Part shown: one piece after another, positions 1 through 11,124 of the stretch
Numbering within the stretch: position 1 is the first letter of the stretch
How the letters are laid out: each line of letters opens with the position of its first letter
DNA from: Punica granatum
Taxonomy: Eukaryota > Streptophyta > Magnoliopsida > Myrtales > Lythraceae
Reading direction: 5' to 3'
Length of the DNA stretch: 64,000 bases
NCBI RefSeq assembly: GCF_007655135.1
Contig: NC_045134.1
Coordinates: forward strand, 4,794,982-4,858,981
Position numbers and translations under genes: made by a program
Notes under the pieces: generated by a model
Databases searched by the model: none
The model's input: only the letters and a program-made list of their open reading frames with translations
What the model was told of the DNA's origin: nothing

Positions 1-2780
1 ATTAATTGACCTACAAATGGGAAATATATATGTCGATATTGGAGGGGAAGAGAATGACTACATAAATATCCATGGATGAAAACTGAACGTTAAATATAAA
101 ATATCATATGATCAATATTAAGGTGAATCGAGTGTCATTATATTAAATCATAATCTAAAAAGAATATAAATTTTCTCTTTCATTATAAAATACGCTCAAC
201 TTAATTTTTATAAGTTCTAGAACTATATCGCAAATCGAATTCTGGAGTTTTTTTTTTTCGGTAGTGCAGTTTTTATCAGTAGTATTTAGTGTTAATTATC
301 AAGCCATTTATTGTAAGAATCGATTTAGCATATGCAAATACATGGATTAACGATATATATATATATATATATATAACACGGGTTTCCAGTCATGATTCGT
401 ATCGGCTAATTTTGCTTGTTGTTATTTTATTCTGCTCCACTTTGAACACACACATTTAGAACTTTGTAGATCACTCTAGAATTTCCTGAAAACATCGTTA
501 ATCTCGACATATATATCATCGAGTGACTTGAGAGAGAGATGACATGGAGCCAAAAATACTAATTCCATCATTAGGACATGGACCACTCACAATTAGAAAA
601 CTCAATGGAGTTATAGGCAATAAATATCATAATGAACCAAGACGACAACATCTATAAGTAAGTTTCCTCTTCCGATAATTGATCGATCACATAAGCGCCT
701 TGAGCATTCATATATCGATGTTATTTATATGATACGTATCTATTGCTGCGTGCGGATATGGTGTTTTAGTGTGAATCTACATGAATAAGTTCACGGGCAT
801 CATAAGGTCTGCTACAGCTTGATGTTGCCCATATGGCATCACATGGGTCGTCTGGTCCAAACACCTATAGACTAGCTACAAGCCCCCCTTTACATACCAA
901 AGGCTAGCCTAGCTTCCCTGTCAAAAGTCTCTCACCCTGTCAGTATATATAGTGTCATGGGCAATATTCTTGGGTCCAATATGTTGCACCTGATATACGA
1001 TAGTGGAAGACAATATGAACGAAAAACAGAAAGGACACACGAAATTGATTACCCAGTTCGTCAGAAATTCTGACTACGTCTGGGTGCGCCGCCAAATTAG
1101 GTATTCTACTATTTTAGAATTAAGATTACAAGAGATATAAGCTGCTACTTATAAAGAGAACAAACGCTAATTACATCACCAATGGATCGACGCTCTCGAT
1201 CTGAAATCACAGTATTTCAGGCTCCATAACTCAACATAATATTCTGTTGGTGCGTTCGTACAAAATATTTTTGTACTTTTAGAATAATATTTGTACAAGT
1301 ACAAAATGTTATTTGAAATTATATGCAGTTGACTGAAATGTACATGTAGCCGACTGACTCGGACGAAATATTATTCTCCGAATACGAATACATTTCATAA
1401 GGGCACACTGGCTGAATATTCAATCGCTAGACATAAGAATTCCCCAAATTCTTATAGAAAATTATCGAATTTGTCAATCACAAAAATATGACTCAACAAG
1501 AAATTGATCACCCTTGTGAATAAATTTTATCTGAAGTACATGGGATTTAATATGTACTAGAAGAATCTTATGTCTAAGGTCAAGTCGAATACGAATGAGA
1601 ATGAATCTCAATAACTAATAATTTTAGAACACATTGTGATTTATATTTATTTATAATAAAAAAATCATGGTAGTCACTCTATAAATCGTTAAACACTAAT
1701 TAGATTAATTTGAAATGTCCCACATATCAATATCTAGATATTGAGTCTTCGACAAGGTTGAGATATATTTTAAGTGATTGGTTATTGCCGGTCACGGACC
1801 GCTCAATTAATCATTTTTAATTTCTCACGCCAGTTTTGCATATGTAGATCCGATGACTTGCCACCTATTATAGCTTTTTACTCTTTTTTTTTTTTTCGGT
1901 GTGTTGTCATGCATTTTTCGGTGTGTTATAGCTTTTTACTTGTAATAATAACGATGAGGTTTTCTTTTTCGGATCCATATATATATATGTGTGTGTGTGT
2001 GTATAGCACGAACTCATGGATACAGCTAATGTTATGTCGTGGCATTTGTAAGTGGTGCGCGAGATCCCCCGTACTACTCACGGGGTCATATATGTAGCTT
2101 CAATTTTTTGTCAGTTTCTCTCGTTCGAGACCGTTCTATAAATGGAATCATGGGGTCGTCAAACGTGGAAACTGAGTAAATGGATATGTTTTAGAGTGGA
2201 TATATATATATATATACCAAAAGTGGTCCAAGGTGTACTTTAGGGTTTGGATTTAAATGGTCGAACAAAGTGAACACAGGCCCTCGTGCAGGAGACATTA
2301 TGGATGAAATTGTGAACCTTTTTGTTGGATTTTTGGGCATCCAAGTTTTGATGATGAAGGCTCAGTTTGGCTGTTAATGTTCCCTTCTGGGCAGGCCAGT
2401 TTGGTCCCAACTGATACCGACCCTTCATAAGCTACACCCACGATGGTCCCATTTCTTGGAAAATTGTTTATTGCTAGCCCCAAGCTTTTCTGAAAAGAAA
2501 ATATCACAAAATTCTCCTGACTATCAAATGATCGATCGACACGTGTTTATTCCCAAATTCTATATATGTTTTCAATTGTAAATATTGTTCATCTAGCTAC
2601 CTATATGCATGGACCCTTTGAGCATGGTTTTCGAAAATGCAATCATAAGGTTCATGATATTTCACTTAGGGGTATTTATATTGATAATGGTCTCTATAGT
2701 TAATTCCAGGGCAGGAAGTTAATGTGGCAAAACAAGAATGCAACAAATTAAGGTCGTCGAACGGTGAATATATATTAAAG
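1..2780. other. Gene-free AT-rich spacer
   Basis: No open reading frame here has recognisable protein features or plausible splice structure. The stretch is AT-rich, with homopolymer runs and short AT microsatellites at about 353-374 and 2201-2216 and a short GT run near 1988-2002. The longest frames (about 60-107 codons) are low complexity or cross microsatellites. I see no RNA gene. Confidence 0.6.
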
Positions 2781-2799
2781 GTGTGTTATTCGCCTTTTT

Positions 2800-2950
2800 T
2801 TTTTCATTACAAGGGATGGTCATGTATCTAATATAATGAAATAGAAATCCTAATAACTAATAAAAAGACACGGATAGTCCCATTGAGTATCGAACCTGAA
2901 ACCTCTTGATTGTTAGACGAGAATGTACGTCACTACGCTACACATTCTTT
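2800..2950 (-). mobile_element. tRNA-derived SINE-like copy
   Basis: Read on the minus strand, the segment has a Pol III-type A-box-like motif (TAGCGTAGTGAC, near 2931-2943) followed about 35-40 nt later by a B-box-like motif (GGTTCGATAC, near 2888-2897). After these comes a non-tRNA body reaching an A/T-rich tail near 2800. This order of boxes is typical of plant SINEs. No target-site duplication was resolved, so the ends are approximate. Confidence 0.45.
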
Positions 2951-3399
2951 GAATATTCGCTATTTATTATATTGAATTGTTTTGCTAATAAAGAAATCGT
3001 TATTGATCAAAATTGTTAGCAACAATTCAATCTTCCAGACTCAAATTCTAGTAATTTTTTTCAATTATAAAGGAAATTTATAAAAAAAAGTCTATATTTT
3101 TAGTAACGAAAATCGAATTTAGAATTTTTCGGTTCAACAGGTATGATTATAGGTGCAGATAATTTATGTGATGCAGGTTAATATATCATCCTATCCAAAA
3201 TATATATATACATATATCATACTCAAGAATCAAGACGATGTGTTCCTTGTGCATGTACTATATGAGTAGTGCATCAACGTGCAAAATTAATTAAACAGCG
3301 ATTTATGGTCCATCTCGCCATATATGACAAAGGGGTTGGGACCGCAGGGACCCACCTTACTTTTTCTTTTCTTTTCTTTTTAAGTTTTAATGCTTTATA

Positions 3400-6300
3400 A
3401 TTAACTAAAATTTATTCTTGCCCCACTCCACTTCTTTTTTATTTATTTTAATTTTAACATTTCTTAATTGTGCGCACCCGAATTTCGTCTCGTCGGGGCC
3501 CGCATGCGCGCGCCTAAATGCAACGCGGCTTGGGAGTATCCACCTTCCCGGGGACGAGCGACGGACGCACGTGAGAAGGAGTCGCCACTTGCCATTTTAT
3601 GATCCGAGGGTCGAGGGCCGGCAAGTTACCCAGGTCTAGGGGTACAGAGTACACCTAATTGCTAAGGCATATGGTCTGCGAAACCCAAGGTTCCGAATTC
3701 GGGGGTTCTGTTACATGCGAGCCTATATCTCGCATGCCCTATCGGTACTCTAGCTTGTCTAGGCTTGCCATTTTATTTAATTACCGCTTAATTAAGTTCC
3801 GCTCATCTTACGCGTTTTGACACCGTAAATTCGAAGAAACACTCCGACCGTCTGCTCTCCGACCGGGATTCTTACATGAATAAACATACAACATAAATCC
3901 TCACATTGTTCTCTCAAATAAATAAAATACAAATTATAACAATTGGATCCCGGTCGGTTTGCATTCGGTTATTATTTCACTTGTGCTCACCGTGTAGTTT
4001 GAAAAAAACTGAAATTGAAATTAAAGTGCGCACTCAGTGTATAAGGGCATTGGACCCCGTAATCGACGGTTATGGGCGTTGGACCCGGTGTGAATCGAGT
4101 CCTAAAGGATCGGGCTCGATCCGCATAACAATCAAGTGCAAAAGATATAACAAGCAAGCTCAAATAAACAATCAATGGGGTTTTGTTATCACCAAATTTA
4201 CGTGGATTAATTGATTATTAACCGAGGTATCTTGGCATACAAATCCTACCCTAAAACAAGCAAAAGGCAAGAGGGGAATGGCATGTAGCATTCAGCATCA
4301 TTTACCGGACCTGACAGATTGTATGTGTCCGTGATCAAGTCTCGAATGTGTGGGTTGATTTTAAATTGTTATGTATCGTGACACTTTGATTATGATAGGT
4401 TATTATAGAATGTGGATTTTGACACGAGAATCCTACAACCTAGTGCTTAGCCCGCTATCCCCATTCTGTTTTCTATTAGGCCGAGTATACGATTAAGTCG
4501 AATGTTGGTATCTTAAACCGTTATTCCCGATCTAACTACCCAAGATCATGCAGAGATAACAATAAATTGTAAATACGCCTTTTTGCCTTTGTATAGAAAA
4601 TTTATTTTTGAAAAGAGAGAGACTACGCAATGCGGGCCACCTCGGCCTGTGACCGGCGCTGACTGATTCCCTGATTCTTCTAGGGTTATGCGAGAACCCC
4701 AAAAAAGTCAAAAAAACGGTCAATCTATCCGGAAGTGATCTAAAAAAAAAACTTCTACACCCCGACTTGAGTTACCTAAAATTAGGAGGCCTCGAGTCAA
4801 AACATGCAAGTTCTTCCCAGACGTCCATGCCACATCCGATCACGAGTCTCAGATTTTAGTATGAAATTTGCGAATTTTGAAAAGAAGGCGTCAACACGTA
4901 TTTGCAATTTATCGACGCGCATTTCCGATTAATTACCAATTCGTGCAAAATTATTAAGGTCGAGTGAATTAATTAGTCAAATAAACGTCCCGTTTACCCG
5001 ATAGGTGAAATCATTAAGTTTAATTAAAATCTGCTGAATGCTTTATTTTATTTTTTGGGTTTCAAGCCGTCGAAACGATCAATAATAGATCGCCCGATAA
5101 ACTCTAATTTCCAGTCATCTCGAAAAATTTACATAAAGATCGAACAACGTAATGTAGAATAAGAAGGACTAATAAAGTAACGGAGAAAGGTTTCAATGAC
5201 TAAACTGAAACAAATCAAAACAATTTGGAGAATGATTTTTTTTCTAAATTCTATAAAATTTGGAGAATGTTCGGGAAAGTATAAAATGGGCTAGGGTTTA
5301 TTTGAAATTAATTATTGAAATTCAGGGCTGGTTTTAAAATGAATAAATGTTGCAGAGACTAAATTGAAACAAATTGAAAAGTTTACTGGAACGATTTTAA
5401 ATTATAAAAAAAATCAGGGAACGTTCTGGAAAGAATGAAATGGCCCAGGACGCGTTTGAAAATAATTTTGAAACTCTGAACTGATTTTTAAAAGGGATAT
5501 ATGTCACAGGGACTGAATTGAAACAAATGGAAAAGTTTCCTGAGATGGTTTAAAATCCTCAAAAGTTTGTAGGATGTGATATAAATAATGAAATAGCCCA
5601 GGGTATGTTTGAAATGAATTTTGAAATTTAGGGCTGATTTTAAAAATTAATAAATTCTCTAGGGACTGAATTGAAACAAGTCAAAAAGTTTACTGGAGCA
5701 GTATAAAATTCTAGAAAAAATTAGGGACGTGATAACAATGTTAAAAATGTCCTGGGACTGATTTAAAATGGATTTCAGAATTTGTGATAATTTGAAAAAT
5801 AAGAAGAGTTGCGGCAGGATTAAAATGAAACAAATCAAAAAGAAAAAATAATCGAATTAGACATAATTTCGATAATCTATGCAAGCAACAAGCAATTATT
5901 TCATGTCATCATCATCCAAGCAAGCACGATATTTAATATGAAGCCCTAAACATGCCGCTAAGTTGAGATTTTACCTAGTCCGAAAGTTTGGGGACGTTTC
6001 TGTAATATAAGAAAATTGCCGGACGGACGAGTCGGGTCGGATCGGATCGGATCGGTCAGCCTATCCGAAGGAGGAAACCGCCCGGAGAGGTCTTGGGCTG
6101 GACTGGATTTAGGACCGGACTGGGCTTGGGCCGCGAAAGGCGTCGGGCCGCGGCTGACGGGCTGGGCTGGCTGGGCTGACGGGCTGGACCTGCAATGAAA
6201 CGCAATGGGCCGAAGCCCGTTAGTGGCGATCGGACGGTAACACGGGCGGCGCCGAGCGGCTGAGAGCGGCGATTCCGGCCGTTGGGCGCCGCAACGACGG

Positions 6301-6872
6301 CACGAAGGGGAGCGTGTGAGTGTTCTGAGCGCCGCCCTGGGGACGCCGGTTCCGATCTGGGCTTCACCGGTGGCCGGAACGGTCGGGATTGCTGAGATTT
6401 CACGATTTTCCGGCGCGGTTCCAATCGGGCTCCGATTTGCAAAATTCTCCCAATCCGAGAGGAATTTCGCGATTTCTTTCACTGGGTTCTGTTGTGTCCC
6501 TGCCGAATTCGATTTCCCCCCCTTTAATTGCAATTTTTGGTTGAGATTTCGACCAATTTGGGGAGGAAATCGCGGAAATCTGCGATTTCCTGTTCTGGGC
6601 AGGTCGGGGATCGCGGGCAGCCGGCGAGCGCTGCCCGGCCTGCCCGAATCTTTTTTTTTTTTTAAATTAGGGCCGGCGGGTCACGGGCAGCCGGTCAACG
6701 CTGCCCGGCCTGCCCGGCCCTGCCCGACTCTTTTCTTTTCTTTTCTTTTCTTTTCTTTTCTTTTTTTTGAATACATATTTAATTTAATTAAAAATAATAA
6801 TTTTTTTTAAAGAAAAGGTGATAAATTGGGAAATGACAATTTTGCCCCCCTCGGAGCCGATGGATCGAAATT
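3400..6872. mobile_element. LTR-retrotransposon-derived segment (Tat/Ogre-like long LTR, partial)
   Basis: Base composition changes sharply from the flanking AT-rich DNA. The segment contains the phrase GGAGTCGCCACTT (near 3578-3590) and a GTTCTGTTACATGCGAG-type stretch near 3705-3722, both of which I recall from long LTRs of plant Ty3/gypsy Tat/Ogre-type elements. It ends in GGTGCTGACA (near 6873), a plausible LTR 3' terminus (CA). Inside are a tandem array (5,190-5,850) and a GC-rich part (5,958-6,730) with poly-T tracts. No gag, protease, reverse transcriptase or integrase frame is visible, so this is a solo or truncated LTR. The 5' boundary and target-site duplication were not found. The lineage call is from recalled motifs only. 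Confidence 0.45.
5190..5850. repeat. Degenerate ~154-bp tandem repeat array
   Basis: The motif TGAATTGAAACAAAT or a close variant recurs at about 5201, 5360, 5514, 5667 and 5821, with spacings of 159, 154, 153 and 154 bp. Between motifs the units share further blocks: a GTTTACTGGAG-like block, a GAATGAAATGGCCCAGG-like block and a GGGCTGATTTTAAAA-like block. About four full units are present, each diverged. Long plant LTRs can carry internal minisatellites, which fits the surrounding LTR-like segment. Confidence 0.75.
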
Positions 6873-6934
6873 AGGTGCTGACATTAATTAATTAAAATTT
6901 CTTTTTTCCCATATTTTATTTTAATTTTGCTCCG

Positions 6935-7085
6935 AATCCGAACCCGAAACACTTTTGAATTCGGCCTCGATCGGAATGAAAATTCTCCTAATCATGAATT
7001 TTTCTATTTACAAAAATCGAACTTGAAACTTTACTTAAGAGAACATGTGCCAAACCACCTAAATCAACGTTGATATTTTTATTTA
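6935..7085 (-). mobile_element. SINE-like copy, same family as 29.75-29.93 kb
   Basis: On the minus strand it starts with AACGTTGATTTAGGTGGTTTGG (A-box region) and continues through CTTAAGTAAAGTTTCAAGTTCGA (B-box region) to a tail resembling AAAATTCATG. The same order of blocks occurs, better preserved, at 29,750-29,930. Two copies far apart support a dispersed tRNA-related repeat. Ends are approximate. Confidence 0.5.
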
Positions 7086-7089
7086 AATA

Positions 7090-7608
7090 TGAAAAATAAG
7101 TATTTCAATTTATCATCAACTTAATTAGCTTATTTATATTTATGACGTTAGAAATGTTCAAACTAAAAAGGTCCTTTTTTTTTTATTTTGAGTGAAACAC
7201 AAGATTACGCCAACGTATTGAGTGAGACTAATTCTCGCTTGTGCATTAACCTAACAATGACCAAGAGATGCTTTTAATGAACTTTGAACATGTGCACTAC
7301 GAGTAAAGTTCACCACTTAAAATATTATCGAGGCCACTTAAGTTCTATTATATTGAGGTCATAGTTTTCTAATTAAAAATATTAAAAATTCAAGCGAATT
7401 TGGTGAAAAAAAAGTTAGCTTTTATACATGACATATTAATTAGTGTAATTTTTTAGAAAATATGAATCGAGAGATCATAATTTTTATGTATAAATAATTT
7501 TATGTCAATTATACTCTATATTGGTTATTATGTAAACTAATATCATTAATCAAAAGATTGATGAAAACTTTTTTCACTTGCGGCGTTGCGCGGATTGTTA
7601 ATTCCTAG
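7090..7608 (+). mobile_element. Possible Helitron 3' end
   Basis: A GC-rich motif with short self-complementarity (GCGGCGTTGCGCGG, 7580-7593) is followed after about 11 nt by CTAG (7605-7608) and then T. That is the layout of a Helitron terminus (hairpin, CTRR, insertion before T). The sequence to the left is AT-rich and I did not find a 5' TC end, so the left boundary is only a placeholder. Confidence 0.3.
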
Positions 7609-8590
7609 TCATGAGTAATGATCAAAAGGAGGATTTTTCTTATAACGAATTATTTTTGTGTTTATCTTTTATTAATATTCTATAATGTTGCGGAACTCAT
7701 CTTTTCACCCAATTTTTCCTTTTGCTATCGCGACTTTATTCGCAAAATAATATCACTTTATTTAATTATGATCCGAACATTCTATACTTTTTTCTCGTCC
7801 ATATGCACATCTCTCTTAATCTATACTTGATTTGGAGGATATATATGGACGTAATTAAGTCTGAATCTTCGAAATGTGTTTCTTGCTAGAAGAGGTTATC
7901 ACCGGTAACGTATATATAAATTGGTGCAATTACTCAAGAATAAGCAAAGTAAAAGACATAGATACTATGCACAATAATTAAAGTTTAATACCTGGTCATA
8001 TAACAAAAGCTTATAGGGATCATATTCCTAGATGTGGGATTGATTAAATAGTAGGAATAACTTGTATCACTATAACACAAATGCCTTTGAGGAAATCATA
8101 TCTAACTATACGTGGGAGGATTATTTCAAAAGTTTGGGGGGAAAATTGTATATATGCATTATTTAATTTCACTTTTATAAGTCGAAAAGAGAAATGAATA
8201 GATTCCCATATTTGTGAAAGGTTAAAAAAGAAGTATCTAACTTCGTATCGAGTAATTCTTTATTGTCCAATTAACGGGCGATTAGCTTGTTAAGAATGTC
8301 TAAGTGGGTTAATAGATTATTGTACCATTATTCATTAATTAATTCATTAAATCTCGTAGTTGATCGAGTATAATAATTAGTATAGGAGAGAATAGTCGTC
8401 TTTGACACGGCATAGCTACATATATATGACATGAGTAAAGAGTTCTAGAGAAAGAATCGTCTGAGAAATTTGTTAGGAGAATTGAAAAATAATAATACTA
8501 ATATAAACGGTAAAAATATATATCTGTACTAGCTAAGACTATATATGTTCAATATATATATATATATATAGAATTATAACTTTGCATACG

Positions 8591-9764
8591 CAAATTTGGA
8601 GAAAACTATACATTTGATCCTTTCGGTTTGGATGTTTTTCTATTTTCGTCATTTTTCTAATTTTTTTATTGTGTAGATCCTATACTTCATATACATTTTT
8701 TCAGTTCTTTTCCTTTTTCTTGATTCTGTTTCATCAAATACCTTTGATTACTTTTCTATTTTCGTCCATTTATCAGAGATTTTATTAGAGAAAAAATTTA
8801 ACTTTGGTCCTCAACTTTTTGAAGTTATTTTTTATCATAATTCTTTTATTTTGTTCAATTTTTCTTAATATTAAATGTTTTGTTTCTTATACTGTTACGG
8901 TTCTACCCCTGAATTATCATAAAATGCCCACACAACATTTTTAAATTTGAAAAGATTATTTATTTAATTTTAAAATTAATAAAAGAAATATCGTGAACCT
9001 ACTCGAGAGAATGAGCAGGGCTAGCATTTAGGTCACGGGCAATCTTGACAGGGAGTGGCGGTGTACGCTGGAAGAATCGGTATTCAAATTTGCGAGTAAC
9101 AGATTGGAAAAATATAGAAAAAAAATAAAGGCGATTGTGGTTCGATAGCCACGAACCATACTTATGAGGTTGGTAGTACACACCAAGCAAGAACATGGTA
9201 AACCCTAATGCACAGAATGATGTTGCAAAGTGTAATCGTTGATAGAGGTATAGGCTTAAGGTGATCTCTCCTAAGATGGTGGTGCCCGACTTCGTCCTAT
9301 ACTGGCTACTGCCGTCTCTCTCCCTCTTAATTTACCATCATCCCCATCTAAATATATTTCGATAGATTTTGTTTTATTTTTGAATTTTTAATTATAAATT
9401 TTTATAAATTTCAAAAATATCGCGTGGGCATTTTTATGAGAATTTGAATGATAGAAGTATAAAAAACAAAACATTTAATATTAAGAAAAAATTGAACCCA
9501 AAAAAAAATTAAGATAAGATAATAACTTTAACAGGTTGAGGATCAAAATTAAAATTTTCTCTATTAAAAAAATATGATAAAAGGATGAAAATATAAAAGT
9601 AATCAAAAGTATCGGATGAAAACGAATCAAGAAAAAGAAAAATGATTAAAATAGAAAAGTATTCAAAAGTATAAGATCTAAACAATAAAAACAAATAGAA
9701 AAAAGGCTTAAAATAGAAAACATCCAAACTTAGAAGACCAAATATGTAGTTTTCCGGCAAATTT
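8591..9764. mobile_element. Element with ~400-bp terminal inverted repeats and gene-like core
   Basis: The left arm (about 8591-8995) and the reverse complement of the right arm (about 9370-9764) match over almost their whole length. Shared blocks include GGTTTGGATGTTTTTCTATT, TTTCTTTTTCTTGATTC and CTTAATATTAAATGTTTTGTT. The core (about 8996-9345) is more GC-rich. On its minus strand is a continuous frame, roughly 9310-9000, with a hydrophobic stretch. Long inverted arms around a gene-like core are typical of Mutator-like Pack-MULEs or foldback elements. No transposase frame is present, so it is non-autonomous. No target-site duplication was established. Confidence 0.7.
8999..9310 (-). pseudogene. 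Gene-fragment-like frame inside the inverted-repeat element
   Basis: The minus-strand frame has no stop over about 100 codons. It encodes a hydrophobic segment (near FATSFCALGFTMFLLGVYY) and then a polar stretch (HKYGSWLSNHNR). I do not recognise the parent gene. It lacks a clear start, and its position between inverted arms suggests a captured, probably non-functional exon or exons. It could also be chance coding potential. Confidence 0.35.
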
Positions 9765-10160
9765 AATATGTAGAGAAAAGGAAATATCCATCTCTACAGT
9801 ATTAAATATACAATTCATAGAAATTTATCTATTAAATTAAAAAAAAGAAAGAAATATATCTATTAAGAAAATTCAAGCATTTTAAATCTTGGAATAAATG
9901 AAATGTGATAAATCCAATCTAAAATTACAACAAGAAAACTGTATCCTGTAATGCGTGTTCTCTTACCCTCAATCTGAAATGAATAAATTATTGATTCATT
10001 CTTTCTAGGGGACTTTTCATGCTCTTTATTTCACTTACATATGTTACTAATTAATTGTTATGACTGTCGTCCTCTCTTATAACTGACCTTCACAAATGTT
10101 AATGTTGATCTATTGATATGGCATAACACGGAATGCATATTATTTTCATAACTTTTACTA

Positions 10161-10175
10161 AAATGATTATTACTA

Positions 10176-10210
<35 letters not shown>

Positions 10211-10345
10211 GTTATTATTATTATTGTTATTATTATTATTATTGTTAAGTCAAATGAGATATATATAACTATCAGTAAGCCAAATGAGATAATTGTTGCG
10301 AAGAGTATTATTGTTATTATTATTATTATTATTGATATTAAATCT
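10161..10345 (+). repeat. (ATT)n-rich microsatellite
   Basis: Long runs of ATT/TTA triplets with occasional GTT interruptions lie from about 10180 to 10247 and again near 10308-10336. They are separated by two related CAAATGAGATA-containing blocks. The reading frames crossing it encode only poly-isoleucine-like sequence and are not genes. Confidence 0.9.
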
Positions 10346-10734
10346 ATATATATTATAATCATCGTTATTAAGTCAAATGGGATAATTGTTAGGGAGATTA
10401 TTATTTTTAATTTACGCAGTGATTAACAGCATAAGAATGAACAAGTATTATAATGAGTTATCAATTGAAAATTTTCTTGATAATGACAAAGAACAAATCC
10501 CATGCAATACGTGGGCTTATCGGCTATTAAGTTCCAATTCAACCAAAGATGTGAGATATATGCAACGGAAGATCAATCACTTGATAGAAAAGGATTTCTT
10601 TTGTTCTTCTCAGCCTCATGTCTCTATTCGTTAGTACCTAAGCTATTATTGACTGTCCCAACATGATACTGAGATCATTAAGTTCGAGATTGTTCCTATT
10701 GGGAAGATCTGTCTATCCAACACACATGATCAAT

Positions 10735-10783
10735 CAAACACGAATATACAAAAGTTCCGTGCATCGCACCGGCATAAAGCTGA
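10735..10783 (+). mobile_element. Helitron-like 3' terminus
   Basis: The hairpin GTGCATCGCAC (10759-10769) is followed by CGGCATAAAG and CTGA (10780-10783), then T. This fits the Helitron 3' pattern of a short hairpin, CTRR and a host T. The left end of the element was not identified. Confidence 0.35.
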
Positions 10784-10806
10784 TTGTATCGAGTAACTCT
10801 TGATAT

Positions 10807-10937
10807 TGGGCCTGCCGTCTTGGAAACGGGATCAGCCCATGATGCACTTTTGCATTAAATTCGGATGAGATAACATTGGCCCACGAGACAAAATAACGTA
10901 GGCCCAAAGGTCCAAGAGGCCCATACCTGGCGGCCCA
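10807..10937 (+). promoter_or_regulatory. Cluster of site II (TGGGCC/GGCCCA) motifs upstream of ABC1K1
   Basis: At least six TGGGCC, TGGGCT or GGCCCA hexamers occur in 131 bp, at about 10807, 10834, 10878, 10901, 10918 and 10932. They lie 190-320 bp before the ABC1K1-like ATG. Site II motifs bind TCP-type factors in many plant housekeeping promoters. A CT-rich tract (11042-11057) follows, in the likely 5' leader. Confidence 0.55.
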
Positions 10938-11124
10938 TGAATTTCGCGGGAAACGACGAAAACGTTGTCGTTCCTATCTCCCACTCCACTTGTGTGGCTC
11001 TCGTCTCCCCCTTCCGAGTTTGTTTCCTTCTGCAACTGAAACTCTCTCTCTCTCTCCATCCATTGATCGAAGCTGCCGAATGATTCTCCTCCTCTAGAGC
11101 TTCAACTCAAGCTCGACCCCATCC

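Noticed and set aside
5958..6533. 191-codon minus-strand frame and overlapping plus-strand frames in GC-rich DNA
   Set aside because: Composition is Pro/Arg/Ser low complexity driven by GC-rich repeats, with several overlapping open frames at once; it lies in the LTR-like segment and has no domain.
10099..10426. Isoleucine-rich frames on both strands
   Set aside because: They are translations of the ATT microsatellite.
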